NCBI RefSeq assembly: GCF_032854445.1
Contig: NC_088299.1
Location: 1,465,001-1,525,000 of the forward strand
Source of the DNA: Liolophura sinensis
Taxonomy: Eukaryota; Mollusca; Polyplacophora; Chitonida; Chitonidae
Length of the DNA stretch: 60,000 nucleotides
Reading direction: 5' to 3'
How positions within the stretch are numbered: position 1 is the stretch's first letter; every line of letters starts with the position of its first letter. The notes below the pieces were generated by a model. That model saw only the letters and a program-made list of their open reading frames with translations. It was not told where the DNA came from and made no database searches. A program made the position numbers and the translations under genes. This document shows, in pieces, positions 1-11,231 of the stretch.

Positions 1-23
1 GGGGTTTAACGTCGTACTCAACC

Positions 24-127
<104 letters not shown>

Positions 128-779
128 CGAGCAAATTCCAGTCCATCATGGACAGTAAAGTCACGGACCTATAAGATTTACTCTGAAAGGCATGTCATGG
201 AAAGCATCAGACAAACTGTCGTAACTGATGATTTACTTATACAATAAAATAAATGTAAGCAATTCTGCAAAATTGATCTGCTATATAGGGGGCCTACCCT
301 GATTCTGAGGACAAGGAGACGGCTTTCAGGCTAGGTTGGCAGAAATGGTTCCAACAGGGAGTGATGAAAATTGTTCTATGTAGAGTAATTTTACTAACCT
401 CGCACAAATCTTTGTTACTTATGCTTATATTGTTGATGTGCTCTCTTCATTTATGTTTTCATAAACTGTGCATGAAAGATTCATTGGACTGGAGATGAGA
501 TCAAAAAGAAGATACGCTTCAAGTCTCTATGGCCGTGTTCGAAAGTTCAGTAATCTCAAAATATTGTGAGTGAATTTATAACTGTAACCATGCGCCGGTC
601 GTGAAAATGGTTATTATAGTTTGAATATAAGCCTTTGTTAGTAACGCCGTTTTGGTATTTGCTTTTGCACTATAACGTCGTGGATTTGATTCAGTAAATA
701 ATGATCATGGTTGACATTGACCGGGAAACGGTGATTATAAATGTAATTCGTGGTCTCCTGAGCCTCCTGAGTCAATAAA

Positions 780-948
780 CGTATTACTTTTATTTATTTT
801 ATTGGTGTTTTACGCCTTACTCAAGAATATTTCACTTATACGACGGCGACCAGCATTATGGTGGAAGAAAACCGGGCAGAGCCCGGGGGAAACCCACGAC
901 CATCCACAGGTTGCTGGAAAACCTTCCCACATATGCGTATTACTTTTA
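780..948 (-). mobile_element. SINE family A, 5'-truncated copy with target-site duplications
   Basis: Element body is 793-935 and reads on the minus strand: central GGGCTCTGCCCGG-type core, CCATAATGCTGG, AATATTCTTGAGTA, then an A/T-rich tail (TTTATTTATTTT on the plus strand). It is bounded by a perfect 13-base direct repeat CGTATTACTTTTA at 780-792 and 936-948, the signature of target-primed insertion. The tRNA-like head present in the copies at 16341 and 57170 is missing, so this is a 5'-truncated copy. Confidence 0.9.
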
Positions 949-1603
949 AGACAGATGGTTTAAAATGTCAAGTTTATGTATGGCCACGGGGCGGTTGATC
1001 AAAAGTGTATTAAATGTTAAGCCAGGCTTAGATCTTAATACCAGTCTTTGCCCAAACAAAACTTTTGTCCAGACTAAAGCCAATGCCTGGCTGAACTAGA
1101 CAAAGGGACGGAATTCCGAAGGAAAGACGTTTCTTGGGTCAACAAGTACCAAAGTTGTCCTTCATCAGAGAGGTAAGGTTTTTATTGTTCACCATACTTT
1201 CTACCATAGCGCAGATATGTATCTCAGTTACGCTTCTATTTTTACTGTTCATATAAACACAGTTGTGACATTAGAACTACTTTATGTTTATGCTTACCCT
1301 AGCTGTATCAACAGAAGCTTCAGCAGCGAAGTTTTATGACGTAAGGATCTAATATGGTAAGGCGGGGAAGGCGGCCCCAGTGCTAGAAACTGTGGACTTC
1401 AAGAAACGAAACTGACTTTTTTCCCGGATATATACGGCAAGCTTGATTATAAAGCTGTAAACATGCACTGAACCAAGATTATGTGCGTTTATATAGCGAT
1501 GTGTAGGTCATACAATCCAACTTAGAATTGGGAGCAACGCTAACAAAGAGGTCGTGAGACATATGAAAGCTAAACTTCAGCCCAACAGAGTACTGAAATC
1601 GTG

Positions 1604-1935
1604 AATTTTGTCATTTACGGTAATTAATATGCACATAGAGCATCAGCGATGGAACGTGCCTGTGTGCTTTATGTGCATGTAAAACTTTAAGTCACTACAA
1701 ATTGCTGTACTCTTTTAGATGCCACCGCTAACATTTCGGTTGACATTGATTCTAATACACAATACGCTAAGTTAGGGATTTGGTAATTTACGGTATTTAA
1801 TATGTATACATCGAATCAACGATGGAATATCCCCCTCGTGTTCTTCATGCGTACAAACCCTAGGCTCAGTACATGCAGTACTTTTTAATATACCATCCCT
1901 AACATTTTATTCAACATTGCTTTCCCTGTTATTGA
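1604..1935. repeat. Diverged tandem duplication, unit about 175 bp
   Basis: Two tandem copies (about 1604-1765 and 1780-1935) share blocks such as ATTTACGGTA, TTAATATG, CAGCGATGGAA/CAACGATGGAA, GTACT.TTTT, CTAACATTT and ACATTG in the same order. Identity looks roughly 65-75 percent by eye. No coding potential seen. Confidence 0.6.
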
Positions 1936-3159
1936 ACGCCTACGCTGACGCTCAGGATACGACATAAGCCACGCCTGTATATTGTACAGCCCAGATTGAA
2001 ATGGTGTGTCCTCCAATATATCTGGCTATATTAGACACTGCACAGTTGGGAAAATCACTGTACCACAAATGTAACTCACTGAAAAAATTCTTCACCACAC
2101 CGTTGAACACCAATTAAATGAATACACTATAAAATAAGTGTAACTTTCAACCTTATACATGTCACTTTCCCTACACACACTTAACATTAAAATTAATGAT
2201 AGGGCACGACTTGTGCTCTGAAGCAGGATTCACGTATGCTCTGAGGCAGGATTCACGTATGCTTTCGGTATAGTTGCTACATGTTGTGCACTAGCATATA
2301 CCTTAACAATTATCGATCCTAATTCATGACAACACCTATTTTATACCAGCTGGCCTACATCTTCACTCACGCAAAGAAAGAAAAAAAGAACAAATAGGAT
2401 TCGAACTCTTTCTCCTCGTGCTACCTGTACCTGTTCTCCGCAGTGACTTCATTTTTTTCTTTCAGGACATACAATGATTACTGCATCGTTTACACGTGAA
2501 AAAGGAGAAAAGGACTAGTTGCAAACTAGCAGTACATTATATTAACAGAGCAACAACAGGTTCCAGTATTACCCTCAAATTATCGCGGTCACTTATGTTG
2601 ACAAAATGATTAAACTTGACATTTCGTCATATCCCGCCGGTGTGTAAAATACAGATGCGCCATTTTCACTTCTTGCTATACCAAAGCTTTGAAGAGAGAA
2701 ACAATGTCAATGTGTTTCCCGTGGTATGTAAGTATATTACGGCTCACTATGAAGGATTCCATAAAGACTTGGGCAGAAATACGGATTCTATAAATTTGCC
2801 AAAGTGTAATAAAAATGATCAAATTATAAAGTTTATGTTTTACATACGAAGACAAATATTAACCAAAACCAAACTTTGTCAGCAAGCAGAACTCCATACG
2901 TGAAAGTTTCAGTGGAAATATTTTTCTGGTTTAACGTCTTTTATACACAATGCCTTATTTGAACCAAAATAAAATGACCATTTTGATTGGGAGTGAATTC
3001 TTGGCGGGTTATTGCTCAACTCTTCTAATGCCATATGACTTTGATAGTCGCTTGTTTACTTACTTAACAACTGGTACAAACTAACATCATCGTACGTTAT
3101 TGACAACTAACACCAAACTCAGTGAATGTCATCCACGTTGCACAACTGCCAACTGTCAC

Positions 3160-4080
3160 GGAATGTCAGTCATATGAGAAGTGCTTCCATTTACAAGTGC
3201 TGGCAATGTCACGCACGTGAATATTTGTGCTGGCACCCACTTGACAAGGGCTGGCAATATCACTGCCTATAACTGCTTCCAGTGTCACCCAAATGATTAG
3301 CAAGTGCTTCCAATGTCTCACACAATTTAAATGCTGGCAATGTCGCACATTTGACAAGAGATGACAATGCCTCACAAATGTACTGGTAATGTAACAGACT
3401 AGTAAGTTCTGGCTATGTCACAGACTTGTAAGTGCTGGCAATGTCACACACTTAACAAGTACTGTCACACACAAGTAAATGTGCTGGCAATGTTACACAC
3501 TAATATTTCTATGGCAATTTAACATACTTGGAAGTACTGACAATGTAAAACACCAGTAAGTTCCCGCCACGTTGACGCTTGTTAGTGCTAGCAATGTCAC
3601 ACAGGACAAATGCTGGCAATATCACACACATGATGAAAACTGATAATACCACACACTTGAAAGTGCAGCCAATATCACACACATGGCAAATGCTGGCAAC
3701 ATGACACACGACAAGTGCAGCCAATATGCCACACTTGGCAAGTGCAGCCAACAGTACATGCTTGACAAGTGCAGCCAATAGCACACACTCTACAATTTCA
3801 GCCAATAGCACACACTTGACAAGTGCAGCCAATAGCACACACTTGACAAGTGCTAGCAACATGACAAGTGCAGCCAATATCACACACTTGACAAGTGCAG
3901 CCAATATCACACACTTGACAAGTGCAGCCAATAGCACACTCTTGACAAGTGCAGCCAATCGCACACACATGGCATGTGCAGCCAATAGCACACACTTGAC
4001 AAGTGCTGCCAAGATGACATACTTGACAAGTGCTATTAATATCACACACTTCATGTGGCAGCCAAGATCACTTTACAATG
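3160..4080. repeat. 27-bp minisatellite (about 30 degenerate units)
   Basis: Unit is about CACACTTGACAAGTGCAGCC plus AATATCA/AATAGCA. Units at 3720-4060 are well conserved; those from 3170 to 3700 are degenerate (CTGGCAATGTCACAC type). CTTGACAAG is itself a short palindrome. Because 27 is a multiple of 3, long open frames appear on both strands (plus 3726-4145, minus 3509-4054); their low-complexity translations mirror the repeat, so I do not call them genes. Confidence 0.9.
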
Positions 4081-4321
4081 CTTGTCACTCTTCCGCCAAA
4101 TGCTGTCAAATGTTAAAAGACAAAGACTGGCATCATCAGAACTAATGCCAAAGATAAAAAAAAAACATGCAGTAATTGACACAAAATTTCACTCAAGACT
4201 TTTTGTAAGAGCTCTATTAATTATAGAGATGTTTTGCAGTTTGTTTGGGAGGCAAGATTCGCTGTCCCAGAATGTGTTTGAATCCAAATTTTGTGTGGCT
4301 TGGTGATTATAAAGTAACCAC

Positions 4322-5257
4322 CCTAAAGAGACTGCCAGAATCTCACACAGCGTATGGTGCTACAAAATTTGTAGCACCATATCCACTCTGATTATCGAGC
4401 ATCAACCTTCAAGACTCTGCCACAATCTCACACAGCATATGGGGCTACAAAATTTGTACCTATCAGCTCTGATTATCGAGCAGCTACCTTAAAGACTCTG
4501 CCACAATCTCACACAACGTATGGTGCTACAAAATTTGTACCTATCGTCTCTGATTACGGAGCAGCCACCTTAAAGACTCTGCCACAATCTCACACAACGT
4601 ATGGGGCTACAAAATTTGTACCTATCCGCTCTGATTATCGAGCAGCCACCTTAAAGACTCTGCCACAATCTCACACAACGTATGGGGCTACAAAATTTGT
4701 ACCTATCGTGTCTGATTATCGAGCAGCCACCTTAAAGACTCTGCCACAATCTCACACAACGTATGGGGCTACAAAATTTGTACCTATCGGCTCTGATTAT
4801 CGAGCAGCCACCTTCAAGACTCTGCCACAATCTCACACAGCATATGGGGCTACAAAATATTTGTACCTATCAGCTCTGATTATCGAGCAGCTACCTTAAA
4901 GATTCTGCCACAATCTCACACAGCGTATGGTGTTACAAAATTTGTACCTATCAGCTCTGATTATCGAGCAGCTAATTAAAGACTCTGCCACAATCTCACA
5001 CAACGTATGGTGCTACAAAATTTGTACCTATCGTCTCTGATTATCAAGCAGCCACCTTAAAGACTCTCTCACAATCTCACACAGCGTACGGTGCTACAAA
5101 ATTTGTACCTATCGGCTCTGATTATCGAGCAGCCACCTTAAAGACTGCCAGAATCTCACACAGCGTATGGTGTTACAAAATTTGTACCTATCAGCTCTGA
5201 TTATCAAGCAGCCATCTTCAACACTCTGCCACAATCTCACACAGCGTATGGTGCTAA
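4322..5257. repeat. 81-bp tandem array (about 11 units)
   Basis: Each unit contains CTCTGCCACAATCTCACACA, then CGTATGGTGCTACAAAATTT, GTACCTATC, and CTCTGATTATCGAGCAGC. Units vary mainly at CAACG/CAGCG and GGGGC/GGTGC. The period 81 is divisible by 3. The first unit differs at 4371-4385 where a palindrome replaces the usual GTACCTATC (see findings). Confidence 0.92.
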
Positions 5258-6095
5258 AGCAACTGACTGAATATTGCCTACTGCAGGGACTAGAAGATCA
5301 GCAAACTCAATCTGACCACATAAAAGATATTTTATTGAGTATACAAATTAAACCTAAAAATTCATTAATCAAGAAATATGAAGGTCATAAGGCATTAATA
5401 AATCTGAGAAATTTCATTTGAAGATGAAAGAGAATGAGACATACTCAATGAATATAACACAGAATATGACAGTTTTTGTTTTAAGTTTAGACAGCCTTCT
5501 GCCCCAAACTGGAAGAGGAGGTAACTCTTTTTCAAACTTTTTCAAATTATTTCCCCTTTTACATCATTAATTATCTGCCATTTCAATTCGTCATTTCCTT
5601 TAACCCTGACTAGGATTTTCGACAACAAATGTATTCATTCAACCACAGTACTGTCTTTACTACATGTACTAATGTCATTCAAACCAATTCACTGACTGTT
5701 GTAGAAATAGGGTCATTTCATACTATTATATACAGGTTTCCTGCACCACTTTATATATTCCACTACAGTTAAACATCTTTTCTCATTTCAATCCAGAATT
5801 TAAATGGCATATAACCCATTATTCTCTTGTAGTTAAATAACACTAGTGTTTTCAGATGATCTCTTAAGTTAATATTGATTTGTCTGTCACATCCATTTTG
5901 ATACAACTCTCTCAGTTGGGTTCAGGGAACAGAAAGTGAGATGAACCCCGGGATAGCCTCGCCTTACAGCTGGGGAATCACCACGAGCCACAGCACAATC
6001 CTTATGTCTGGGAATAATGCCACGGCTAAAAATGTCTTTCCAAATGTTCTGAGTAGGTGGATAATTGCGGAAATCAACTAAGCGCAGACGCTTCA
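5258..6095. other. RAB5IF downstream and 3'UTR side
   Basis: Lies downstream of the minus-strand stop codon at 6096-6098. The part next to 6096 must contain the 3'UTR of the RAB5IF gene. I did not find a clear minus-strand AATAAA close to the stop; the nearest obvious TTTATT on the plus strand is near 5331. A minus-strand open frame running through the last exon and UTR (5887-6204) is a shadow in the wrong frame. Confidence 0.5.
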
Positions 6096-6143
6096 TCATG
6101 TCATGTCTGTATAGAGAGCGGAGTATAGCATTATCCAGGACAC
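6096..6143 (-). CDS. RAB5IF: RAB5IF homologue, exon 4 (last coding exon)
   Basis: On the minus strand a pyrimidine-rich acceptor (CTTCCTCTTTCTGCAG) ends at 6144 and is followed by GTG TCC TGG, giving VSWIMLYSALYTDMT and a TGA at 6098-6096. This matches in length and pattern the short C-terminus of vertebrate RAB5IF (VIWIIFYTAIHYD in the human protein). It joins exon 3 in phase 0. The longer open frame seen here in another register is not the coding one. Confidence 0.88.
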   Translation of the reverse strand: MSWIMLYSALYTDMT

Positions 6144-6205
6144 CTGCAGAAAGAGGAAGAAAAGAAAAAGGGAAGATCTGCGTTAAAACCAATAGAACTA
6201 TCAAC

Positions 6206-6470
6206 CCATGAATGAATGATCATACCTTAGCACAACGTCGTCAATACTTCAGCCTTACTGCGGCAACTATCAAACCAGGAGAACTATCTAACTACGAGAG
6301 TTATCAAACCAGGAAAACGATACAAGCTGGTTAACTGTCACACAAGGAAAATTATTACACTTGGAGAACTATAAAACCAGGAATGAATGAATGATCAAGC
6401 AATAACATTCAAGTCGTCAATATTTTAGCCACTATCAAACCAGGCGGACTATCGAACTTTGAGAGTTGTC
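6206..6470. repeat. Duplicated about 95-bp segment in RAB5IF intron 3
   Basis: 6206-6308 and 6378-6470 share AATGAATGATCA, CGTCGTCAATA.TT, AACTATCAAACCAGG, GGACTATC/GAACTATC and CGAGAGTT/TGAGAGTT in the same order. A sub-motif TATCAAACCAGG occurs three times. It lies wholly in the intron 6144-6597. Confidence 0.65.
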
Positions 6471-6597
6471 GTATAAGGAGAAATAACATCATGTAACTGA
6501 AATTTAAAGTGAAAATGAAGAAGCTAAAATAAACACACAATGAGCCATAAGCCAAGTGCGTGAACAAAACTGCGTTCGTTGACCCGTCCCTACTTAC

Positions 6598-6727
6598 CAA
6601 AAATGCTGAAAACGATGTCATTAAACCTTCTTTCAGGATTTCTGTGGCCCCTCCGTACTCCTCTTCATCTACTTTTTGGAATGAACTATAGTAAAAATAA
6701 ATGATGGCAGAATTGACCAGAAAAAAT
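6598..6727 (-). CDS. RAB5IF: RAB5IF homologue, exon 3
   Basis: Acceptor AG at 6729-6728 (minus), donor GTAAGT from 6597. The exon completes a split leucine codon and then encodes the second transmembrane helix (FFLVNSAIIYFYYSSF), followed by the family signature KVDEEEYGGATEILKEGLM and TSFSAFL. The DEEEYGG block is essentially identical to the vertebrate family. 130 nt; enters in phase 2 and leaves in phase 0. The intron between exons 3 and 2 is 6728-7275. Confidence 0.95.
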
Positions 6728-7275
6728 CTGAAAGAGAAACCAAATACAACAAATTAAAACATGCATCATACTGTTAACAACAGAAATCTTAGCTGTTCCC
6801 CATGCCTCTTTATCAATCTGTCACCATAATGCAAGACCTCTGAGAAGGCAATGTTCCCTGTAGGGAGTGACATACATCTCTGATGTGAAAAATAATAGTA
6901 TTTCATAAACTTGAAAAAAGTCTTACCCTCCACAGTCCTGTACGAACAAGACAAAAAAAAAATCAGTAGTACCCCTCAGTCTGCTACCTGACATGCAGCT
7001 GAATACCCTGTTCATCATAACAGCAAGCAATGTAGCTGCCGATGCCAATCCACCTAGTACCACTTTTTTATTTACGACTTATAGAAAGGGAAACTGAATT
7101 TACTGACTTCTGAGGAATGCAAAAATTGTTAAGTTTACCTCTTCTCAGTATTCATGATCAATATTTACTGTCTTTTCATTTAAATGACGAGATGTCGCTG
7201 TATTTGAAATTTTTTTACAGGACACATGGGAAACTAAGGACAGGTTAAATAAAGGAAGTAAAATGTATGACTTAC

Positions 7276-7379
7276 AGCAGGAGACCCATCAACCCTTTGA
7301 GGGGAATGATGCCCCATACCACCCCCAGAACAAGGCCCATCACTTGTCTCATCCAGTACACAACATCCAGAAAGTCATC
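7276..7379 (-). CDS. RAB5IF: RAB5IF homologue, exon 2
   Basis: RAB5IF (C20orf24) is a small double-spanning ER membrane protein; it is the obligate partner of the TMCO1 insertase (OPTI) in the GEL complex of the multipass translocon and has also been described as respirasome assembly factor RCAF1. This exon encodes DDFLDVVYWMRQVMGLVLG and VVWGIIPLKGLMGLL, aligning with the human DEFLDVIYWFRQ...GVIWGVLPL segment, i.e. the amphipathic stretch and first membrane helix. Acceptor TTTTTTTTTCTCAG ends at 7380; donor GTAAGTC starts at 7275. Length 104 nt, so the next codon is split. With exons 1, 3 and 4 the protein is about 126 residues, close to the roughly 130 of human RAB5IF. Its neighbour rhophilin is not functionally linked. 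Confidence 0.95.
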
Positions 7380-7489
7380 CTGAGAAAAAAAAATCACATT
7401 TCCTAGTCATTTTATAGGCTCAACCAAAACCATGCAATGCTTGTATTAAGGATACTGGCAACTTTCACCAGTGCCAGCATTTCTTTTCC

Positions 7490-7625
7490 GCTATCTCTGG
7501 GAAGGTCTCCCAGCAATGTGTGGATGGTCACGCATTTCCTCCCAAAATATTGATGGCCGCTGTTGTATAAATAAAACATTCTTGAGTACAGTGTAAAAAC
7601 ACCCATCAAATAAGTAAATAAATAA
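7490..7625 (+). mobile_element. SINE family A, degraded 3' fragment
   Basis: GGAAGGTCTCCCAGCAATGT, then TGGATGGTC, TGATGGCCGCTGTTGTATAA, CATTCTTGAGTACAGTGTAA and CATCAAATAAGTAAATAAAT match the 3' half of the SINE at 57170 in order. More diverged than the other copies. It lies in RAB5IF intron 1, opposite to the direction of transcription. Confidence 0.8.
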
Positions 7626-8734
7626 ATCTTTTAAACTCATATTTTCATAAATGCGACTTAATTTTTAGATCTTTTATCACCTGATAAAGTTTAACCCTAT
7701 TTACTGTTTTCAAAAGATCAAGTAATATTTATACATACATGTAGATGTATGAAAACAGAAAGGTGTAATTTGATTACATATACACATTCAGCAATACTCA
7801 GGTTGCTTGTACACCTGACCACTGTTCAGAGCTGCCATTAAAAGAAAAGAGCACATCTGTACAACCTATAGCTTACATGAAAGAGCTATACTTAAAGTTA
7901 AATAAAATATCTAAACTTTCTGTCAGCAATGTTTGTTATATGAGTATCTAATAGATAAACATCAAAGACTTAGATGTCTCCTTTACGCCGCCATTTGAAC
8001 AGATAACATACGTCATCGTGCTTAGCTTTGCCCCGTAGCTCTTCAGGACATGTCATTCCGGACACAGTTTGGCAAACAACAGCCACGCATGTAGGCATGA
8101 TGTACATCTCAAACCCTTCCTTATTAGAGCTGGCTTTCACAGACATTAAAACCCACCACTATCACAATATACATACGTTTTTAGCTGAGACTGGAAAAGC
8201 ATGTTAATCATATGGTAAAAGTAAAACCTTAAGCATCTAGACGTCAAAATAAATATCCAAGAAGAGGAGAGGAGGCATTTCATTGGACAAGCCTAAAACA
8301 TGGTGGGCCTATCAATGTGCTTCAAATCAGTAGATTTTGTAGACAATGCTGATGTTTAAAAGTGTTTTTCTCTCTCACGAAAAGTTTTTAAAAATTTAAA
8401 AAAAAAATAGAATTCCACAGTTTGTATAGTTCTTTCGCTTATGGTATAGCTTGTTCTTTTCTTTTAAGTATTGTACTCGTTAGAAACTCATTATTGGAGG
8501 TTGGCTTCATAGCTACCATAATCGCGGCTTATTCTCTAGAATTCTTTCACTTCTCTAGATCTGTTACCTTAAGCGCAGCTGATTAGCCAATGTGTAAATA
8601 TTTACAGATTGTGAAAATGACAATGTTCTTCAAGTTTATGCAATGATGGTCTCTTCAACAAATATATGGTGGCTTGGGCAGTTTCCTGGGTGCATCTATA
8701 TCCTCTTACAATATTGGGCTGTGACCAGTACATG

Positions 8735-10135
8735 TTAGCTCTTCCCCTGCAAAACAGTGTAAGGCTGCCGACCAATTTCATCCATTTCCTCTCTAAATGC
8801 TTATGTGCGATAAATCCGGTGTGCAGAGATTGACCAACATACCTGATACAGGAGTACTATCCATAACCTGTCGCTTGAGTAGTTTGGTAGTCAAAATGTC
8901 TCCCCACTTCGCTTCATTTGGCGTCTTTCTCCAAGGGTATTTTCAAGTTTACCCAAAATGTAGTTCGAATACCTGACACGTATGAATATACATGTATGTC
9001 CTTGGTGTCAGGTATTCGGACTACCTAAAATGCTGACAACATTTTGCAAAGATAGTTCATGTGAGATATAACTGCCCAGATAGCCCATAACAAAAACTTT
9101 AAAATGGCCATGGCAAGAATGATGGTGAATTAATGGACATGGTGAGAAATTGGATTACCGAACTACTTGGGCAGCAGGTTATGGCCTGTATTCTTTGCTC
9201 GGCTGATCAATGTCTGCTCATCACATTTTTTAAGAAGAGGCACTCTGGATGACTTGTTAGTTCAATTAAATTAAAGGCTGAGGTCTGTTTTTAACAATTT
9301 CTGATATTTACCTGCCTTAACGTTTAATCATTGACTTTCAAAACATGGTAGGTCCATTCTGAAAGGCACTTTGCGGAACAAAGTGGGCTGTTAAATCCGC
9401 TCCAAAACGGCTGCACACGTCGATTTCTAGCGTGCATTAATGAGAATAGGACCTTTATTACCAGCCCTGCAAGTGTAAATCCACAGAAAAATTTCCTCTC
9501 GCTCGTCAAAATAACTTTGTGCTGTAATGGCGAGTCAGGTGCACTTTAATCTTGGAACAAAGCGCCAAAAGATACCGAAATCAACCTAACAAGACAACCA
9601 GTCTTAAATGACAACTTCAAATGACAAATCATCAAGGACGTACAATGGAAAGAACAATTTGCCCGGTCAGTTGAGCAAGCAAAATAATTCTAAAGGTTCC
9701 AGTCAAGACTTGCAGCTACCATGTGCACATCTGCTTAATTATCCATGTTTTTGGCTCCTGGCCTCAGATACAATCCGGATTTTGGGTGCATCCCATGTGT
9801 TGCTCTACACATCCCAATTTTGTAGAGAGAAATGTCAACATTTTATCACATTTTCTGTATAAAGCTACTCTGAAAAGGATTTAAACACATTTGAGTGATT
9901 GAAAACATCATTTCTCTTCAATCCTCCATAGCTACTGTTTTAGAGTGGATTTAGAGTGGATTTACGGGCCTACTTCATTCTGCAGAACAGACCTACTGCG
10001 TTTTTAAATTCAACGGTTAAACGTTGAGACAGGTAAATATCAGAATTTGTTGAAAATTAGACCTCAACGTTTAATTTAATTGAACTATTAGACTGCTGGC
10101 AGATTAAAGCTGATTTGCAGGGGAGAGCTAGCATT
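8735..10135. repeat. Interrupted long inverted repeat (foldback element) in RAB5IF intron 1
   Basis: The segment about 9240-9400 recurs in inverted orientation at about 9935-10090 (shared: GGATTTA, CAGAAC/CAGAATGGACCTAC, TTAAACGTT, CAGGTAAATATCAGAA, TTTAATTTAATTGAACTA). The right arm then continues with GATTTGCAGGGGAGAGCTAG, whose inverted partner is found only at about 8735-8780 (TTAGCTCTTCCCCTGCAAAA). So the left arm seems to carry about 450 extra bases. Identity looks about 75 percent. A foldback-type DNA transposon relic is the simplest reading. Confidence 0.65.
8961..9023. repeat. Short inverted repeat / hairpin
   Basis: TAGTTCGAATACCTGACAC (8961-8979) and GTGTCAGGTATTCGGACTA (9005-9023) are reverse complements at 18 of 19 positions, with a 25-base loop that itself contains ATACATGTAT. 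It sits inside the extra segment of the larger foldback. Confidence 0.85.
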
Positions 10136-11133
10136 TATAAAGGCCTCGGTACAATATAGCAAGTTGTTTGCAGATGCACAGTATCTGGCATAATAACACT
10201 AAACACCACCATAAATGCATGCGGTTGTTCATGGGAAGTACTTTTAAAGTTATCAGAGCAATAGCAATAAGACTGTTTGGGAGTTGAAAGGACAAGGGTT
10301 ATATTTACATTGATGTTGATTTCCACATACATTTAGACATCATTTTTTTTCCCATGGTCCCATGCTTTTATTGATGTTTCACTGGTTAAAACTGAATGGG
10401 GAGATGTTTCAATTTGCATCCAAAGAAAAACAGCACAAACAAGACGTTTATCATTCTAGTTTCTATCATGTGTCTCTGTCATTTATATGAAACTGCTCCA
10501 CAATTTATACTTTTTTGGAAAGGATTTACTTATCGTGAAACACTCTAGTTTCGAACTTTCATCAGACAACCTGCTAGGTTCGTAGCAATTGTTTGTACCA
10601 CTACACAACTCAAGATGTTGGGCTAGAACATGGTTTTTTAGGTGCCTTTAAGACAGATTAACATGGTAAAGGTTGAATGCGCATGTGTCACATGCCTTTG
10701 TCACGTGAACTACATCTGAAAAGGATCTCATCCATATTTGGCCTGCCTCATTTCAGCGAAGCATGAATGAATTGACGTAACAACTGACGTAGAAAGTTAC
10801 ACGTAAATATAACACTAGTCTTTACAAGAACAAATACTGTTTGAAGTCAGAACTATGAGAGTTGTTAGACGACGTTGATGCTATTGTTGTCTTTTGACCC
10901 ATTTCTCAGATGTTTTCCTGTGAAAAGAGTTCTTTGAAGAAATTGACATCACTCTACCACGTTACAAAATGCTAGTCCTTACAACAGCCCTTCGGTGATC
11001 TATTGAGATATTCAGAATATGGACCGGACGGGCATTTTCATACTTTACATGAGTTACATCAGGTACATAGACAAGGTTAGCTATCAGCCTCATGTAGCAG
11101 TCAGGCCCATGTTGTTGTTGTTTGTTGTTGTAC
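10136..11133. other. Upstream part of RAB5IF intron 1
   Basis: AT-rich intronic sequence between the foldback and exon 1. I see no additional exon, RNA gene or repeat array in it. The whole intron is 7380-11133. Confidence 0.6.
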
Positions 11134-11231
11134 CTTATCTTCCCAAATTGACTCGGCCGTAAAAGCTCGCGTCCACAATGATGTCTGGAGCTTACAACTT
11201 CACTTCCATTTTGTTTTCGTTTTGATGCCAT
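11134..11231 (-). CDS. RAB5IF: RAB5IF homologue, exon 1 (with apparent frame break)
   Basis: On the minus strand an ATG at 11231-11229 in good context (AAAATGGC) opens MASKRKQNGSEV. Further on, in a different register, the exon reads KLQTSLWTRAFTAESIWEDK and ends at an AAG before GTACAA (donor at 11133). WEDK followed by exon 2 DDFLDV reproduces human AWEDK-DEFLDV exactly in phase, so this register is right at the 3' end. But it has an in-frame TGA (AAGTGA) upstream and no ATG. The two registers would join if one base were added around GAAGTTGTAAG (about 11193-11198). Either the assembly lost one base, the allele is damaged, or an upstream exon supplies the start; no good acceptor is visible. 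Confidence 0.7.

Larger units (their letters stand above)
128..3159. other. Intergenic stretch without recognisable gene
   Basis: I see no exon with a recognisable protein and plausible splice sites. The region holds one SINE (793-935), a diverged tandem duplication (1604-1935) and a small 23-bp duplication near 2215-2262 (GCTCTGARGCAGGATTCACG twice). The 95-codon open frame at 2616-2903 has no recognisable domain and looks like chance. Confidence 0.6.

Noticed and set aside
3509-4145. Open frames of 181 (minus) and 139 (plus) codons
   Set aside because: Low-complexity translation of the 27-bp repeat on both strands.
5887-6204. 105-codon minus-strand frame near the RAB5IF end
   Set aside because: It overlaps the real last exon in another register and continues through intron and 3'UTR; the spliced frame gives the conserved C-terminus instead.
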